Assembly (NCBI GenBank): GCA_001579985.1
Contig: LRSR01004869.1
Coordinates: 1-62,102 of the forward strand
Direction: 5' to 3'
Source: Hypsibius dujardini
Taxonomy: Eukaryota; Tardigrada; Eutardigrada; Parachela; Hypsibiidae
DNA length: 62,102 bases
The position numbers and the translations under genes were made by a program. Shown here piece after piece: positions 44,996 to 56,827 of this stretch. Within the stretch, counting starts at the first letter, position 1. Each line of letters opens with the position of its first letter. A model generated the notes under the pieces. It had not been told where the DNA came from. It did not search any database and worked only from the letters and a program-made list of their open reading frames with translations.

Positions 44996-45324
44996 CCCAA
45001 TCTAAAACAAATCACCGGCTACACTAGTTTTTTTGCCGTTTTTTGAACATTGCTAACAGGTGTCGCCCGTATAGAGATATTCGTATGATTGAGGACTTCT
45101 CTTCCGATAAAAGATATGAAGCCGCACCCAACAATATCGGCTCATAACCATGCTGGAACTCATCGGCTATGAAACTGCAAATTATTTGCGCGGAATTGCT
45201 GATTCCAGAGTCGTTGCTTGCATATTCGAAAGTTAGGTGGCAAAGTCACAATCATATAAACATATAGTAAGACAGATTCATACATAGACACCGAGAAATT
45301 CATAAACACGGATTTATACATAAA

Positions 45325-45520
45325 AAAGGAACAGAAAAATCACAAAAACAGACACAGACACAGACACAGCTACTGACACTGACACAGACACACACAGATA
45401 GAGACAAAGGTAAAGACAGAAACGCAGAAAAAGGAACAGTAAAAAAAACATACGCAGACAAACGGAAAACCCCAGTCAAAGAAACAGACACAGGCCTAAC
45501 CAGAAACACAGACAAAGGCA
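45325..45520. repeat. Degenerate CAGACA microsatellite
   Basis: CAGACA and ACAGAC words with many substitutions, present in unit 2 only. The minus-strand (Ser/Val/Cys)-rich frame here is a repeat artefact. Confidence 0.7.
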
Positions 45521-45897
45521 GTCTCATATCTAATTAAGACGACCTTCACAAACAAGGGAATTTCAACCTATTAGGCTTATTCTGGACTGGTTTGAACTCG
45601 AACTGATTGATATCAGTGAATATTTTTAAGATTCAGCGGAATTCAAAATTTGGTCACCGCATTCTACGGTGCAATTGCCAAGACAAGCTTCGTGCTCTAT
45701 TGTGAATTTAAGTGTAATCATATGATAAGTGCACGAATGGCGCCGCTGCTGTTGTTTAAAACGCTCATTATGGTTTTTCCTCACACCACATCAATGCCAC
45801 AGGCTTGTGAACAAAATTTATGAATTTAAGTCACACACAAAATAACAGAAGGTATATTTATCAAATACCGAAAGTCTCTGACTCACATACTAAAACG

Positions 45898-45906
45898 TAT
45901 AAAAAG
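45898..45906 (+). promoter_or_regulatory. TATA box of six-Cys peptide gene 2
   Basis: TATAAAAAG, 111 bases upstream of the ATG, matching the element of gene 1. Confidence 0.7.
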
Positions 45907-46008
45907 TTCCACTTGCTACAGTTCTAACGCAACAGCGCTCATTTGCAGTTTCAAAGCGTCTGACCTGAACTTGAATTTCTCGTGATTTAAATACCTCGCA
46001 CTTTCGAC

Positions 46009-46309
46009 ATGGATAAACGACTTCTTCTTGGAGGACTGACTTTTCTGGCTATGGTGAGTTGTTTCTAATCCCCTTTGAAATTTACTGCGAATCTTTTCAT
46101 CATATCCCTTCTAGATCGTTGGAATAGCATCGGTAGATGATGACTGGATTCTGCAGGACGGCTGGTTCTTTGCTCACACTTGTCCAGAAAAGTGTTATAG
46201 CCAAGATCTTCATGTTGCCGGGGGCTCTAATAGTCCACATCCCGGTACCTGCTACTGCAAGAAAGCGCATTACTGCACATTCCACGGAGGCGTCAAACGG
46301 TGTTGGTGA
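46009..46309 (+). CDS. Secreted six-cysteine peptide 2 (paralogue of 43855-44151)
   Basis: Exons 46009-46053 and 46115-46309 encode 79 residues, with the same phase-0 intron after LTFLAM and the same IVGIAS second half of the signal peptide. Cys pattern is C-x3-C-x18-C-x-C-x5-C-x8-C, three residues longer in the second loop (GGSNSPHPGT against the shorter GMTGPG). The C-terminus HGGVKRCW is unchanged. Differences concentrate in the exposed N-terminus and the second loop, while the Cys frame and the last 18 residues are nearly fixed. That is a pattern often seen in diversifying defence peptides. Family and target are unknown. Confidence 0.8.
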
Positions 46310-46735
46310 ATAAGTTATTTCAAAGTATGAAAATGTTTTGGGCATTGGTGGAGGTCAGGACGTATTTGTGCGCCGGCATTGGTGTTCATTAAGCTGCAAA
46401 AGTGATCTGTTTTCCTAGATTACTAGTATTTATGCGTGCAGGATTGGAGGGACATCCTTTAAATATTTAACTTGTCTAACCGACCTCATCAACTCCTTTC
46501 CGTTTTTTATCAATTTTTGAAATGTCAAGACAAAAAGGAATATGATGGCTATCACCGTCAATATTGAGATGCCGTTAGTGATCGTTGTATAGCCAGGTAA
46601 TGGACAGACGGACATACCGGCAGGCACACAGACAATCAGACAGCTAGATAATTAGCCAAACAATCAGCCAAACAGCTAGCCAACCAGACAGCCAACCATC
46701 CTGCCAAACAGACAAACAGACAGACAGACTTAAGC
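46310..46735. repeat. Duplicated block Y, copy 2
   Basis: Second copy of 44152-44576, ending in a CAGACAAACAGACAGA tract that closes the duplicated region. Confidence 0.85.
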
Positions 46736-49210
46736 AAGAAATGGATGTGGGATTTTGGTGTTTTCGGGGCTTCACCGAGTTTGTCGTCTGACCACGCCAT
46801 CGATTGCCGAATCAAAAAACTGCAACTAAGCTAATTGTAGGGTAGTAGATCATGTATCTTTTGGTTGTTTAAGTTTTATTGGTTTTGCATTTTCGGTAAA
46901 ACGGAATGCGTTTAAAGGCTGTCTCAAAATTAAGATTAGCACGCGGTACATATCAAACACCGACTGTGTTTCCGGTATGCGTACAGTATGTTTTGACGTT
47001 TCTTCGTAGCAAGGTAATTTAAGCCTTGGTTTTTCCTGTAAATAAGTGCTTTGAAACAATAGAGCATTTACTGCTGTTATGACGTCAGGAACGTTTCAAA
47101 CAGGTTCTGAAGCAATACCAGAATCATAGTGACGGACGAAAGAGACCGGAACAGTCAAATAGAAAGTAACGGGACAATGCCACAGGACGACCAGCCATGG
47201 TCTCAAGGTCACCAAACAGGCCTATCGACGTAGTTATCAACAACTGCGGATCAACTTTCATGACGTCAGAAGCGTTGAGTTAACCCGTAGCTGTTCTGTT
47301 TGTAAATTGTTACAAGTCAGTGTCCGGCGACGGGCTTCGCTCTCGATGACTTGTTCCAGAATAAACGTCCTTCCGCGCGCACTCATATATTCCAGGTCTT
47401 TCATAGTTTATTTACACAATTTTTTCGACTTGAAACAATAACGTGCGTAGTTTACAGCAGTCCAATGTGCATGATATTCCATGTAACAGTGATGCTTATT
47501 ATATATTATAGGGGCCTAATTAAATTAATCCAATTAAACCTAGACGGAAGATGAACATTTCCAGAAATTAACAAAGGAAGGAAGGGAAAGTTTGAAAACG
47601 CAAAAAGAATAGTTTGTAGACAAAAACGGAGTGTTATTCAATAATAGTTCATATCTGGGGATGAAAGCGAAAAAAGGTTATCGGAAAAGATGACCCAGTA
47701 CCGTAAGAATGTTGCTTTTCTCTGTTTACCGTTAGAAGGACTCACCGGGAGCCAGAGACGGGCCGAGCTCCGGCCGGGGGTAGGGGCATTTCCGTGCCCC
47801 CCCCCCGGGTAGCCGACTTTAGAATACCTCAAAAAATTGCCCGTTCGGCACGAAAAAGTGTCCCCCCCCGTCACATCGCCAGAAATAAGAATGCCCCGGG
47901 ACATTCTTTTATCTGGCTGTCGGCCTGCCTGTTTTCCGTTTTTCGGCCTTTTTGTCAATCCATCTGTTTCCATGTTTCTCTGTGAGCCTGTCATTCTGTC
48001 GTCTGAGATCTGACGAGGGAAATCTGCATTCAACGAAAATGTTCGAACGTTTTCGAACTTTTTGAACTTTTCGAACTTTTTCGAACCTTTTCGAAATTTT
48101 CTCGAAGAAGTAACGCGGCAAACCTCGTCCGCTCTAGTTTTCGCCGATGGAAGCGCCACCTTCTTTCCTGCCACCGCTGATATTCCAAAAGACTATACGC
48201 TGTGTTTAAGTGTAACTGGGTTTCTGTTTTGCGGGCAATTTGATTTTGAAATTTCAATTTCAGAGGAATCTGTAATTTCAATTTGAATTTGCTGTAATTG
48301 CAGGTGTAAAACTGTAAAAATGTACTGTAAAACTGTAAGCTGTTCTACCATTTACAGTACTACTGCAGTAAGAATGCAGTGCTGTTTTAGCAACTTTATG
48401 AAACCATCCATCTCATGAGATTTGCACTTTATTACAACTTTTATATAGTCAATTTGAAAGATTTTCACCAAAAATCGCTAGGGTCCTGAGAAAAATCTCA
48501 CAAGTCTCACTGCTAAACCAGCATTAAGTACGATGTACCAGTCTCATATACTTTGATACCAGGCTTGGAAGAGGTTTGAAACTGGAATCTGCTGGATTTG
48601 GAAATCCAGTGGCGCGTGTTTCAAAATGCCCCATGCATTTCCGGACTGATTTGAGCCCAACTATGGTTGTGCTGAAGAAACAACCATGAATGCTGGGTTG
48701 AATAGTGTGCTGCAACGCTCGCTTGACCAACATAAACCTGTTTTTGCACTGAGGCCTGTATCGCCGGAACAGTGCCCATCACTCGGTACTGACTTGACCA
48801 CTGACAATTGTGGACCTGGCCAACCATGAGTTGCCATGTGTTCAGCCAGTGCTGATGATTTCGAAATGGGGTATTTTCATTAAAAAATGGGTGTTTTAAA
48901 CGCCAGTTGTGCACTGGACTTTGAACTTTCTGGAACGAGAACCATATCGATCGAAGGCAACGTTCAAGCCGGTTGCCGATATTCTTGTCAGTTTTTGGGT
49001 AATCAGCTTTCCGAATTTGCGTCTAGAAATATTCGCAACGCATTCCGTCAGACTTCTGATATACTGCTATCACTTTCGTTACATATTTGCCAGGGCATTA
49101 TCGTTCACGAAAATGACTTTCTTCTCTTCCCATCGCTGAGGATAGTGTATTTCGGTGGCGGAAGCACAATTTGCCTCCATCGATGAGAATGCTTTTGAAC
49201 CGCTGCTGTA
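46736..49210. other. Intergenic, no confident gene
   Basis: C-rich runs at about 47800-47815 and 47863. Minus-strand pieces near 48900-49190 faintly resemble an eroded transposase (VIFVNDNALANM), but frames are broken. Nothing else is supported. Confidence 0.4.
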
Positions 49211-49961
49211 ATGTAGAGTCCCGACCCATCCGTGGCACTTTTTGGACCCCCCAGTATATCAGACCCGGTGGGCCAAAACAACTGTTACGCTTCAATCGAT
49301 CAATCAAGCGCTTGTTTCTCCCCTAATTGCTGACCGAAAATTTCGGAGCTGTAAAAATATCAATCAATCAAGCAATATCAATACAAAACTTTATTACATT
49401 TACAAATCTGACTCCATCTCTTCACCATCACCAGATTCTTCACCAAACTCTTCCTCGGCAAAAAAGTTCATTTCTAAAAAGTCTTGATTTTCATCATCAC
49501 CGACCATTTCATCGCCGATTTCACCGCTGATTTGATTCTTATCTATTATTTCAGCTTTCACGAAAGAATTCCGAACAGTATAAAAATCAAATGCTTCCCA
49601 AGCCGCAGAAACCATGTTGATGAAGTCCTGCCGGCCAGGTTTTTTTAGGTGTCCTCCTTTCGTTTGAGCGTTGTTGTCAAGGCGCCACTTGTGATACTCC
49701 GCCTTGTAGAAGGACTTGAACACTCGATTCACCATAACGTCAAGTGGTTGCCATTTTTCCCGTCATTCCAGCAGGAAAAACGAAATGAATCAATCAATCA
49801 ACTGCAGGAGGGAAGGATGAAAACTGCAACTGTGAATTGCTAACGCAATCAATCAATCGATATGAGTGGTCATGTGGTTCGCACGTTTTTGCAATCAATC
49901 AAAATGAGCGCTTTTTACTGTGTGATGACGTAGGTGCCACGGATGGGTCGGAACTCTACAG
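49211..49961 (-). mobile_element. Pogo/Tigger-like relic with TIRs and TA target site
   Basis: Inverted ends share TGTAGAGTYCCGACCCATCC and continue to CGTGGCAC, flanked by TA on both sides (49209-49210 and 49962-49963). The minus strand at 49735-49400 keeps the C-terminal part of a DDE-superfamily endonuclease: VMVNRVFKSFYKAEYHKW, GRQDFINMVSAAWEAF, VRNSFVKAEI and a terminal acidic tail. These correspond to the QPLDvxxNxxFK and AWxxVxxxxIxxSFxKxGI blocks of pogo/Tigger transposases. The catalytic core and DNA-binding domain are missing. Subterminal CAATCAATCAAT words repeat at both ends. Confidence 0.75.
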
Positions 49962-52540
49962 TACTTGCGACACATCACCTTTGAGTCGGGCTTCGACTTT
50001 CGACACTTCAGCTGCTCTATCAGCGGAACTCAGAACACACCTCAATCTCCTCCGCTGCAGTCCACAGTGTGGTTGGATTTGCAACTGGCTGCAGGCACGT
50101 TCGTATGTATTGGCGCCGAAAGAAATTGGACAACTCTTTAGTGTCGGACTTCAAAATACGGCGTATTCGAAAAAAGAGATACGAGAGCTGCTTTTTTAAA
50201 ACTGGTCGTTAGCTCGAAAAATTCGATACCAGAAGACATACATTTTCTGAGAGATAATGAAAAATGATTGCGTTTGGCCGTTACAACTTCTTGTTAACAA
50301 AAATTCGCTAACCCCAAGCACGCAATGTTTTGAGGAAGGCACGCTGTTACTAACCAGTTTACGTTTGGCACACATTTTTAGAGAAAAAAATGTGTACCAT
50401 TTTGTCAGTAAGACAAAACACATTACCCTTTCCCCGATTAGGCTGATACTTTTAATATTCAATACAAGGTATTCCTAATTAATTAAGTTGTTTCCGCTTG
50501 TAATGTCATGGATTACTCTAACTAACGGACGATGACGGAACTACTTACAGTTTTATTTCGAATACCCAGAAGGAGATCAAGCCTTTTACGTTGGACGATG
50601 ACGACGATGTTATTAACTAACTAGCTAGATATACAGCAGGCGAGTCAGTACATAGTTTTCTAATATATTCTGGAATTTTAGTTTTTCCGTGTTTTCACTT
50701 TTCGCTAAATTGAATTTCGTACTTTACCTGTTTTCGTTTATCGTAGTTTTCATGTAGGCCCCCACACACGGACGCACATGGCTCTATGTGACCTCACATT
50801 CCGAGAGAGGAGTCAGTTGTCTATTCAGTGCGTGCTCTGCCCACAATTCGCGACTAGGCCCAAACACAAATTAGAAGATCTTGGCGCAATCAGCAAAGTG
50901 TTTGAAACTGCTCAGCAGTTTGGTAAACTTTGAAATTTCTGCTTTGCTTCATGGGTTTTGCCAAATTTTGCCAATTTGCGGTTCCGAAAAGTAAAGTATT
51001 TATGAACAATTTGCATTTGACAACATTTTGAGTTCTCATTTTCCCGGTTCCTCCATCTACGATTCTGACCGTCGGAAGACAAAAGTTGGTACGGACTTTG
51101 AAAATGGCGAATCAGTTTTCAGAGCTCAAAGAAGTTTTAAAGATTTTGTCGATCGTGGTTACATTTACAGCTGTTTTATGTCTGACCACTAATTGCGCGC
51201 ACTCTACAAAGCATACAGTGAATAGACAATTCACTTCTCAATCTGTCTGTGTCGTCATCTCGAGCTATGTACCCGTCGTGGACATAACGATCTCCTTCAG
51301 TTTGGACCAGAAAGGTATAACCCCTCCTTCAGTTTGGACCAGAAAGGTATAACCCCTCCCCTTAACAGAAACATTCAAAACCGTGTGTCTGAAATGTAGC
51401 TACGGGAAGGCATGAAAACGACTTTTGGGTGACCGTTTTTGGACAGGACATTTGAAATTTTCAAACGTTTCCCTGCTGTTAAATCTCAGGATAATCCTCT
51501 TTCTAGGACATTTGTGCCCTTCCACTGTGACGCCGCGCGTTCCGCGCGGTAACACTCTTGTTCGGTTGTTACGTATTATTGTTCTCTTGTTCTGTACTCA
51601 TCTGTTCGGTGACCGGCTTAGCATGCCATCTGACTTATCAAGCTTGGCTCTGTTGCACAGACTCATCAGTGCGGTGAGTAGTAGCTGATGTTCAGAAGTA
51701 GCCTTCACAAACAGTGGCGCGTTGAGCCAGTGTTCCTTTGTACCGCGTACACCCTTCACAAGTTCTAAAGAGGGCTAAGGGTACCCTTTTACATTTTTTT
51801 GGAATTAGTTTGTAAAATAGCCAACGTATCCCCCTCTGACGATTTCGTTTCACAATAAGGACTTCGGCGATATTTTGAAGAAAAATTGCCTGTGGCGCTT
51901 TCCATAACACGTTACATTATTATTATTAACGGTTTCTCACAAACACCCATGAACAATATTTTACCTTTGCGATATATTTAGGAGAGGATTATCCCATTTC
52001 TCTTTCGTGAATTTTCAGTCTGATCGGAAGAGGTTATATTTAGTAAAACGTTGGACGTTGGTCACTGTGAAATGTAGTTGACTAATTACAGCACAACACG
52101 AACTGAACATGTGCAGTGACAGTAGTAAAACACTTACGGGAACCGATAGTTTCGAAAGCTATTGCTGTGAAGAAATATTCATTCAAGTTACTGTCTAAAA
52201 ATAATGCATAGCTGCTGAATTTTCAGGTGTAAAGTTTGAACATGAACCTTGGTATGTTTCACTTTGAGCTCTTTAGATTTATTTGCGAGTAACAGCATAT
52301 GAAACTCAGGCCTTACATCCCCCCCCCCGCCACGAATAGCTCCACGCGCCACTGTTCACAGAGTCCGAGTCACATCATTCTGAATAGCTGCTTGTGGGTT
52401 ATCTGTTCAAGAATCGGTTTGTGGTTAGTTCTCTGGCGTGCTGAGTAAAGATCCTATAACTCAAGCCGCGGTGGGATCTCTCCTGATCCGGATCGGGACT
52501 TCGTAGTCCGTGATACTACGTATCGTGACACCACGCCGTA
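49962..52540. other. Intergenic, no confident gene
   Basis: Frames at 51086-51352 and 51425-51688 are hydrophobic but lack family features. A direct repeat of about 30 bases (CCTTCAGTTTGGACCAGAAA) occurs at 51293 and 51325. Confidence 0.4.
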
Positions 52541-52549
52541 TGAAGGGTT

Positions 52550-53031
52550 CTTGCACCTAACCTGGATCACACAGACAGAATCAAACTCTCCCGATCGGTC
52601 GTAGCCAGCGTACCAAGTGCGTATAAACTGATTCAGGGTGTGTGCATATACAGAAGGTACATACTGTGAATGATTTATCTCTGGGTAGACCGATGTCAGC
52701 GACTCAAACAGTGTGATTCCAGTGAAGGTGGCATAGCTGCCCGTAATCCGGGATGTTTTGCTCGAGTGCCTTTTGACCAATCTCGAAGGCCAGTACGCTG
52801 AATGAAAACATGAAGGTCACGGTCTGAAAATAAAACGTGCTTCGTTTACGTGAGCAAAAGAGGTCTACATGAAAGCATGTCAACCTACGCTAGCGAACCA
52901 GAGTCTTGTGAAGTGAACGACTCCAGCCCCACGTAGCATCACGCTATCCGGCTCGCTGGACGTGAGTAAGCTTTCCAGAGTTTCGTGCAGCAGACTGTCC
53001 CACGACGTACAAACACAGGCGTCACGGGATG
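52550..53031 (-). pseudogene. Fragments of a receptor-type (ANF-receptor-like) ectodomain
   Basis: On the minus strand a segment before a GTAGGT donor (about 53031-52889) reads TSWDSLLHETLESLLTSSEP and RGAGVVHFTRLWFAS. After a TTTATTTTCAG acceptor (about 52824) comes TVTFMFSFSVLAFEIGQKAL then EQNIPDYGQLCHLHWNHT, reminiscent of the first strand-helix unit of receptor-guanylyl-cyclase ligand domains. The next part reads on only in another frame (ITLFESLTSVYPEINHSQYV to SVCVIQ|GTTAGG), so either a very short intron or a frameshift breaks it. No signal peptide, TM or cytosolic part is seen. Confidence 0.35.
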
Positions 53032-53345
53032 AACACTATTTATTTGTACTTTTGGTGTACCCGAAAAAGCGGAGGCTTTGTACGGGAGATGAGGGGGAGG
53101 CAGTGATTGAGAATGGATGTTATAGAGAGAAGAGCTGGCGGAGGGGAAACCCTTAAAACAATGATTATTAGTTCGCCAGAAGACGAATTTATTCAGAGCT
53201 TTTCAGAGCTTTTCAGAGCAGAGCGAAATTTTATTTAAGTTTGAAATTCATGACAGGTCGCCGAACTTGTTTTCACGAAATACACATTCGCAATTCCACT
53301 CACTATTTTCTATCAAAGTATGGTCAATTTGCAAACTTTTGCCTT

Positions 53346-54125
53346 TTCTATTTTTTCAAAAAAAGTCACATGACGTCACCAGGTCTTCTCCCATTTGGAC
53401 ATTCTTTTAAAAATTTTACTACACGAATTTCGCCAGATTTCCTATTTTTGGGCAGGTTCGATAGATATGCGGATTCGCGACACCCAAAAAGCAGCGTTTA
53501 GTCATAAAGTAAAAGTAAAAAAACACGTCGATCCAAGTTTATCCCATCCCAAAATAAGAAATTTGCGAAGATTTTTAATAATTTCGTTACATTAGGTGAA
53601 CCATAACGCTGAGTTTTGGGTCTACAAAATTTGAGTTTCTATCCAAAAAGGGAAAGATTTAGTTCACTAAATCTGCTTATAACTAATGAAGACTTCTCCG
53701 TATTTTGTCTCGCCGGACCACACTCTCTAAGTGTGGCGACTGTTCATGTTTCGCCGAATGCTTCTTGAACTGTCCGCGTACGGTCCAGCGTAACTATAAA
53801 TAGCGTTGCACACCCTTTATTCTTTACAGTTTCCTTCTTTCACATTGCAGCTCTTTCTCGCCTCTTTTGTGAAACTGCATATTTTTTTTTAGTAAGTGGA
53901 TTTGTGGCCGTTCCGCGGCCGGGGTTCACCTTCGGTATCAATGATGCCAATAAGGAATAAAGGCCTTACTCCCCTGTCCTTGGTTGTTCTGTCTGCATCC
54001 GTCGGAAATAGTTATGTCTAAAATTTAGTAAATCAGATGAAATTCGTCAAATAAAGTTTCCAAAATAATGTCCTAATGGGACAAGGATGCCTGATGACGT
54101 CACGTCACGTATTTTGAAGAAAAAA
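53346..54125. repeat. Inverted-repeat pair around TGACGTCA, with LTR-like interior
   Basis: The arm 53346-53420 is repeated inverted at about 54048-54125; both contain TGACGTCA and the word CCCATTTGGACATT or its variant. Between them, 53795 reads TATAAATAG, followed 160 bases later by GGAATAAAGGCC (near 53955), the TATA plus polyadenylation layout of an LTR. LTR ends and target duplication could not be fixed. Confidence 0.4.
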
Positions 54126-54517
54126 ACACACAAAAAAGCAAAACGTTGCAAATCCAAATTACTTCTCTTGAAGAACATACTGGATGCTAAAAACAATTGT
54201 TCCGTGCTAACACGTTCGACGACCCGGCTTGAATTATCAAACCAAACAAAGCACCGGATTGCCCTTAAATTTGGGAGTTTGTTTGGGCAGTAACAATCAT
54301 TCTGTATTTGAAACCTGTAAAACGGGTCAAAGTCATATAGTTGCTCCCTAAAACGGACATGATGGGACAACATTAACTTTCTTTTATCTTGTTTTCAAAT
54401 TTAAGACAGGTTTGTCCTTCAAATTTTAATTTCAGAATCCTGACTGCCTCCCCCCCCCCCGTGAAAAGTCCATTAGTCCTCTGATAACTACTACATTACA
54501 TTATAAAGGTTTCATAC

Positions 54518-55549
54518 CTCTTGGTGAAGACTGACGAGTGGCCAGAGAAGGACAATCGAATAGCCGCTAAAGCAGAAGATCGACAGAAACCGAAAGGCCC
54601 ACATTAGTGGGGGCAGCGTGGTCGTATGTAAACCAGAGATGAAGAACGTCATCCAGCCCATAATACACAGCTGATCCAACATGTGGCTCGTCGCGAAAAT
54701 ATCCGCAAATAATTGGTTAAATTGGTCACACATCCAGCCGACTTGTGCTTGGTTATTTCGAGTGGATTTGAGGGCGGAGATCAAAGTACTTCGGAAGTAA
54801 AGCTCCGAGTCTACGACACTCGAGTAGTCGGGAACATTATCTGTGGTCCTGCAAAGGTCGCCAAAGACCGTGTTTGTCGTTGAGAGGAGAGATCACGCGA
54901 CCATCGCAAGAACCAACCCAAGGACGACCACTTGTTGGGACAGGCAGAAGAGGGCAATTTCAAAGTAGTAAAAGTACCATTTTATTTCTGAGCCTGCAGA
55001 GCGATTTTTGTTCTCGTTTGTTTTTTCCGAGCTCCATAAGGTACCATTAATATTGACGGAACCTCCGACAGCAGCAGTAGCGACCTTCAAACTGAACTGG
55101 CGGAAAACGTGCCAGCACAAACTAACGAGAATGGTATCTACACCCAACGTAGCTGATCTTTTCCATCGACGAAGATAACTGTCCGGTGAGAGCGACTTGG
55201 TTAGCTTAAGGATTTCGTAGCATAACGATCGGTATGCCGCTGCTCTGGACAGGAACAGCAGCAGCACGACGACAGAACGGGTGAAAAAGGCGAAAACCGG
55301 GGTCCAACCTAGTATGTCGAGAAGAGCATTGGAGTTGGCATTGTCTGGAGAATGTTGTACGTCATCGATGGTCTGCAAGAAGAGTACCACCAGAAACGCC
55401 GCTCCACCTGTCAAGTGAACGATAAGGATGAAGCGAGGAATTTTTCGTAGACAGGGTTTTAGACGTTCTGATGGCAGGAAGCCAAATAGTTCCAGTAAAA
55501 TGGAAGGGAAAGAGGAAAAAATGTTCGGCGTTTCAGTAGTTGGTGTCAT
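54518..55549 (-). pseudogene. Chemoreceptor-like multi-helix membrane protein with in-frame TGA
   Basis: From ATG (55549) one frame runs 218 codons to TGA (54893-54895), then continues in the same frame for 125 more codons to a CAAGAG|GTATGA donor at 54518. The two parts form one protein: helices around FILIVHLTGGAAFLVVLFL, VFAFFTRSVVVLLLFLSRAA, GVDTILVSLCWHVF, YFEIALFCLSQQVVVLGLVL, then after the TGA LCIMGWMTFFISG and FLSIFCFSGYSIVLLWPLVS. Length, helix spacing and loop-rich architecture recall insect-type gustatory receptors (7tm_7). The diagnostic C-terminal TYxxxxxQ is not visible because the last exon was not found. A 70-base intron removing the TGA is possible only with a poor donor, so a nonsense mutation is favoured. 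Confidence 0.5.
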
Positions 55550-56827
55550 CTTTGATAAATTGTGAAAATTGTACTGCGCCTCTTTTTGCGCACAATGATG
55601 AGTCTGGGTGACGGCCTATAGGAAGAGGTATTGAAGTAATGGGCTTGCTAGCATACCAGGACACATGATGGTACATAGTTTAGACTTTCGACCTTTCGCA
55701 GACATAGTGCCAGAAGATTGAAACAATTGTCAGGCCTAATAGAGGCATTGCGGTCGTCAACGTTTGCCATCAATCAACAAAATGTATCGAACAAGTTTTT
55801 GATGAACGATTTTGAACGAGTGATCAGCCGGAGCTATTAGTGAATTTTGGGAATTCGCTGATTGTATCTGATTGAGCGATATGGCAGGGGATCTATCAAC
55901 AATAGAAAAACGCGAATAGACTCATCATAAGCGTTGGTTTTGACGGAAACGGCTCAACGTTTCGCGTGCTCGCTAATAGAACTTTTTAAACAACCTTCCT
56001 TGACATCTTTTATTCAGCAAAACTTGACTGACCGCACTGTCTCTAACACAAATGCTTCGAATTTCATTTTAAACAACCGTCCTACCCAGTATTTACAATA
56101 TACATAGTGTCTGTTAATTACAAAGAAATTGTCAACCTCAAAGGTCAAACGCTTTCTCTCTTGGGACACGATACAGGATCATGTGAGCGGATGACCGTCC
56201 GTGAAAACACGCCGAATCTAGATCGCCAGATGGATTACCGACTTTTGAATTGTTTGCAAAAGATACCATTTCCTATAAGCAGAAACGAATCCGGAGCAGC
56301 AGCGAACTCTCATGCGAATCATCGTCGCAATTATTTCCCAGCGGAGTTTTGGAAACAGTACAACTAATCCACATGTGCAGTGAATGCAAAGTTCTCACGT
56401 CAAAATGCTCTTGCCAAACAAAATCGATTGTTAACTGCTGTTGGGGCGGCACTGAACGCGGAAATTAGTCCCATCCAGAAGACTCAACACTGCTGACTCA
56501 TACAAATAAGAGATCGTTGTGGAGTCCGAGCAAGCAATGTACGAAGTAAAACTTTTAATTCGGTGAACGAGCAAAATCGCTTTTAATTTGGCGAACTTGT
56601 TCGTTCCCTGCTACATCAAAAGCTGCGATCTCACACACAATCTGAAACTTTGACAACGTCAAAGAAATTTTTGCCAACTAGATGGCAGACAAAGCAAGAC
56701 AAGAATCTCGTTATATAGTACTGACGATTCTTTGGAAAAACCAAGGTAAAATTTCACAACAAATTAGTCGGGATTGAGACGGTAGGGGAGTCAATCAAGT
56801 GTTGATGCACAAGTTAGCTGTAGGCCC
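55550..56827. other. Intergenic, no gene recognised
   Basis: Frames at 56107-56468 have no signal peptide, helix or motif and are not called. Confidence 0.4.

Noticed and set aside
43855-46309. Assignment of the six-Cys peptides to CS-alpha-beta defensins
   Set aside because: The order CxxxC...CxC...C...C does not match the C...CxxxC...C...CxC framework, so only a family-neutral name is given.
48887-49186. 99-codon plus-strand frame beside the pogo relic
   Set aside because: No motif; the opposite strand looks more like broken transposase, and neither is convincing.
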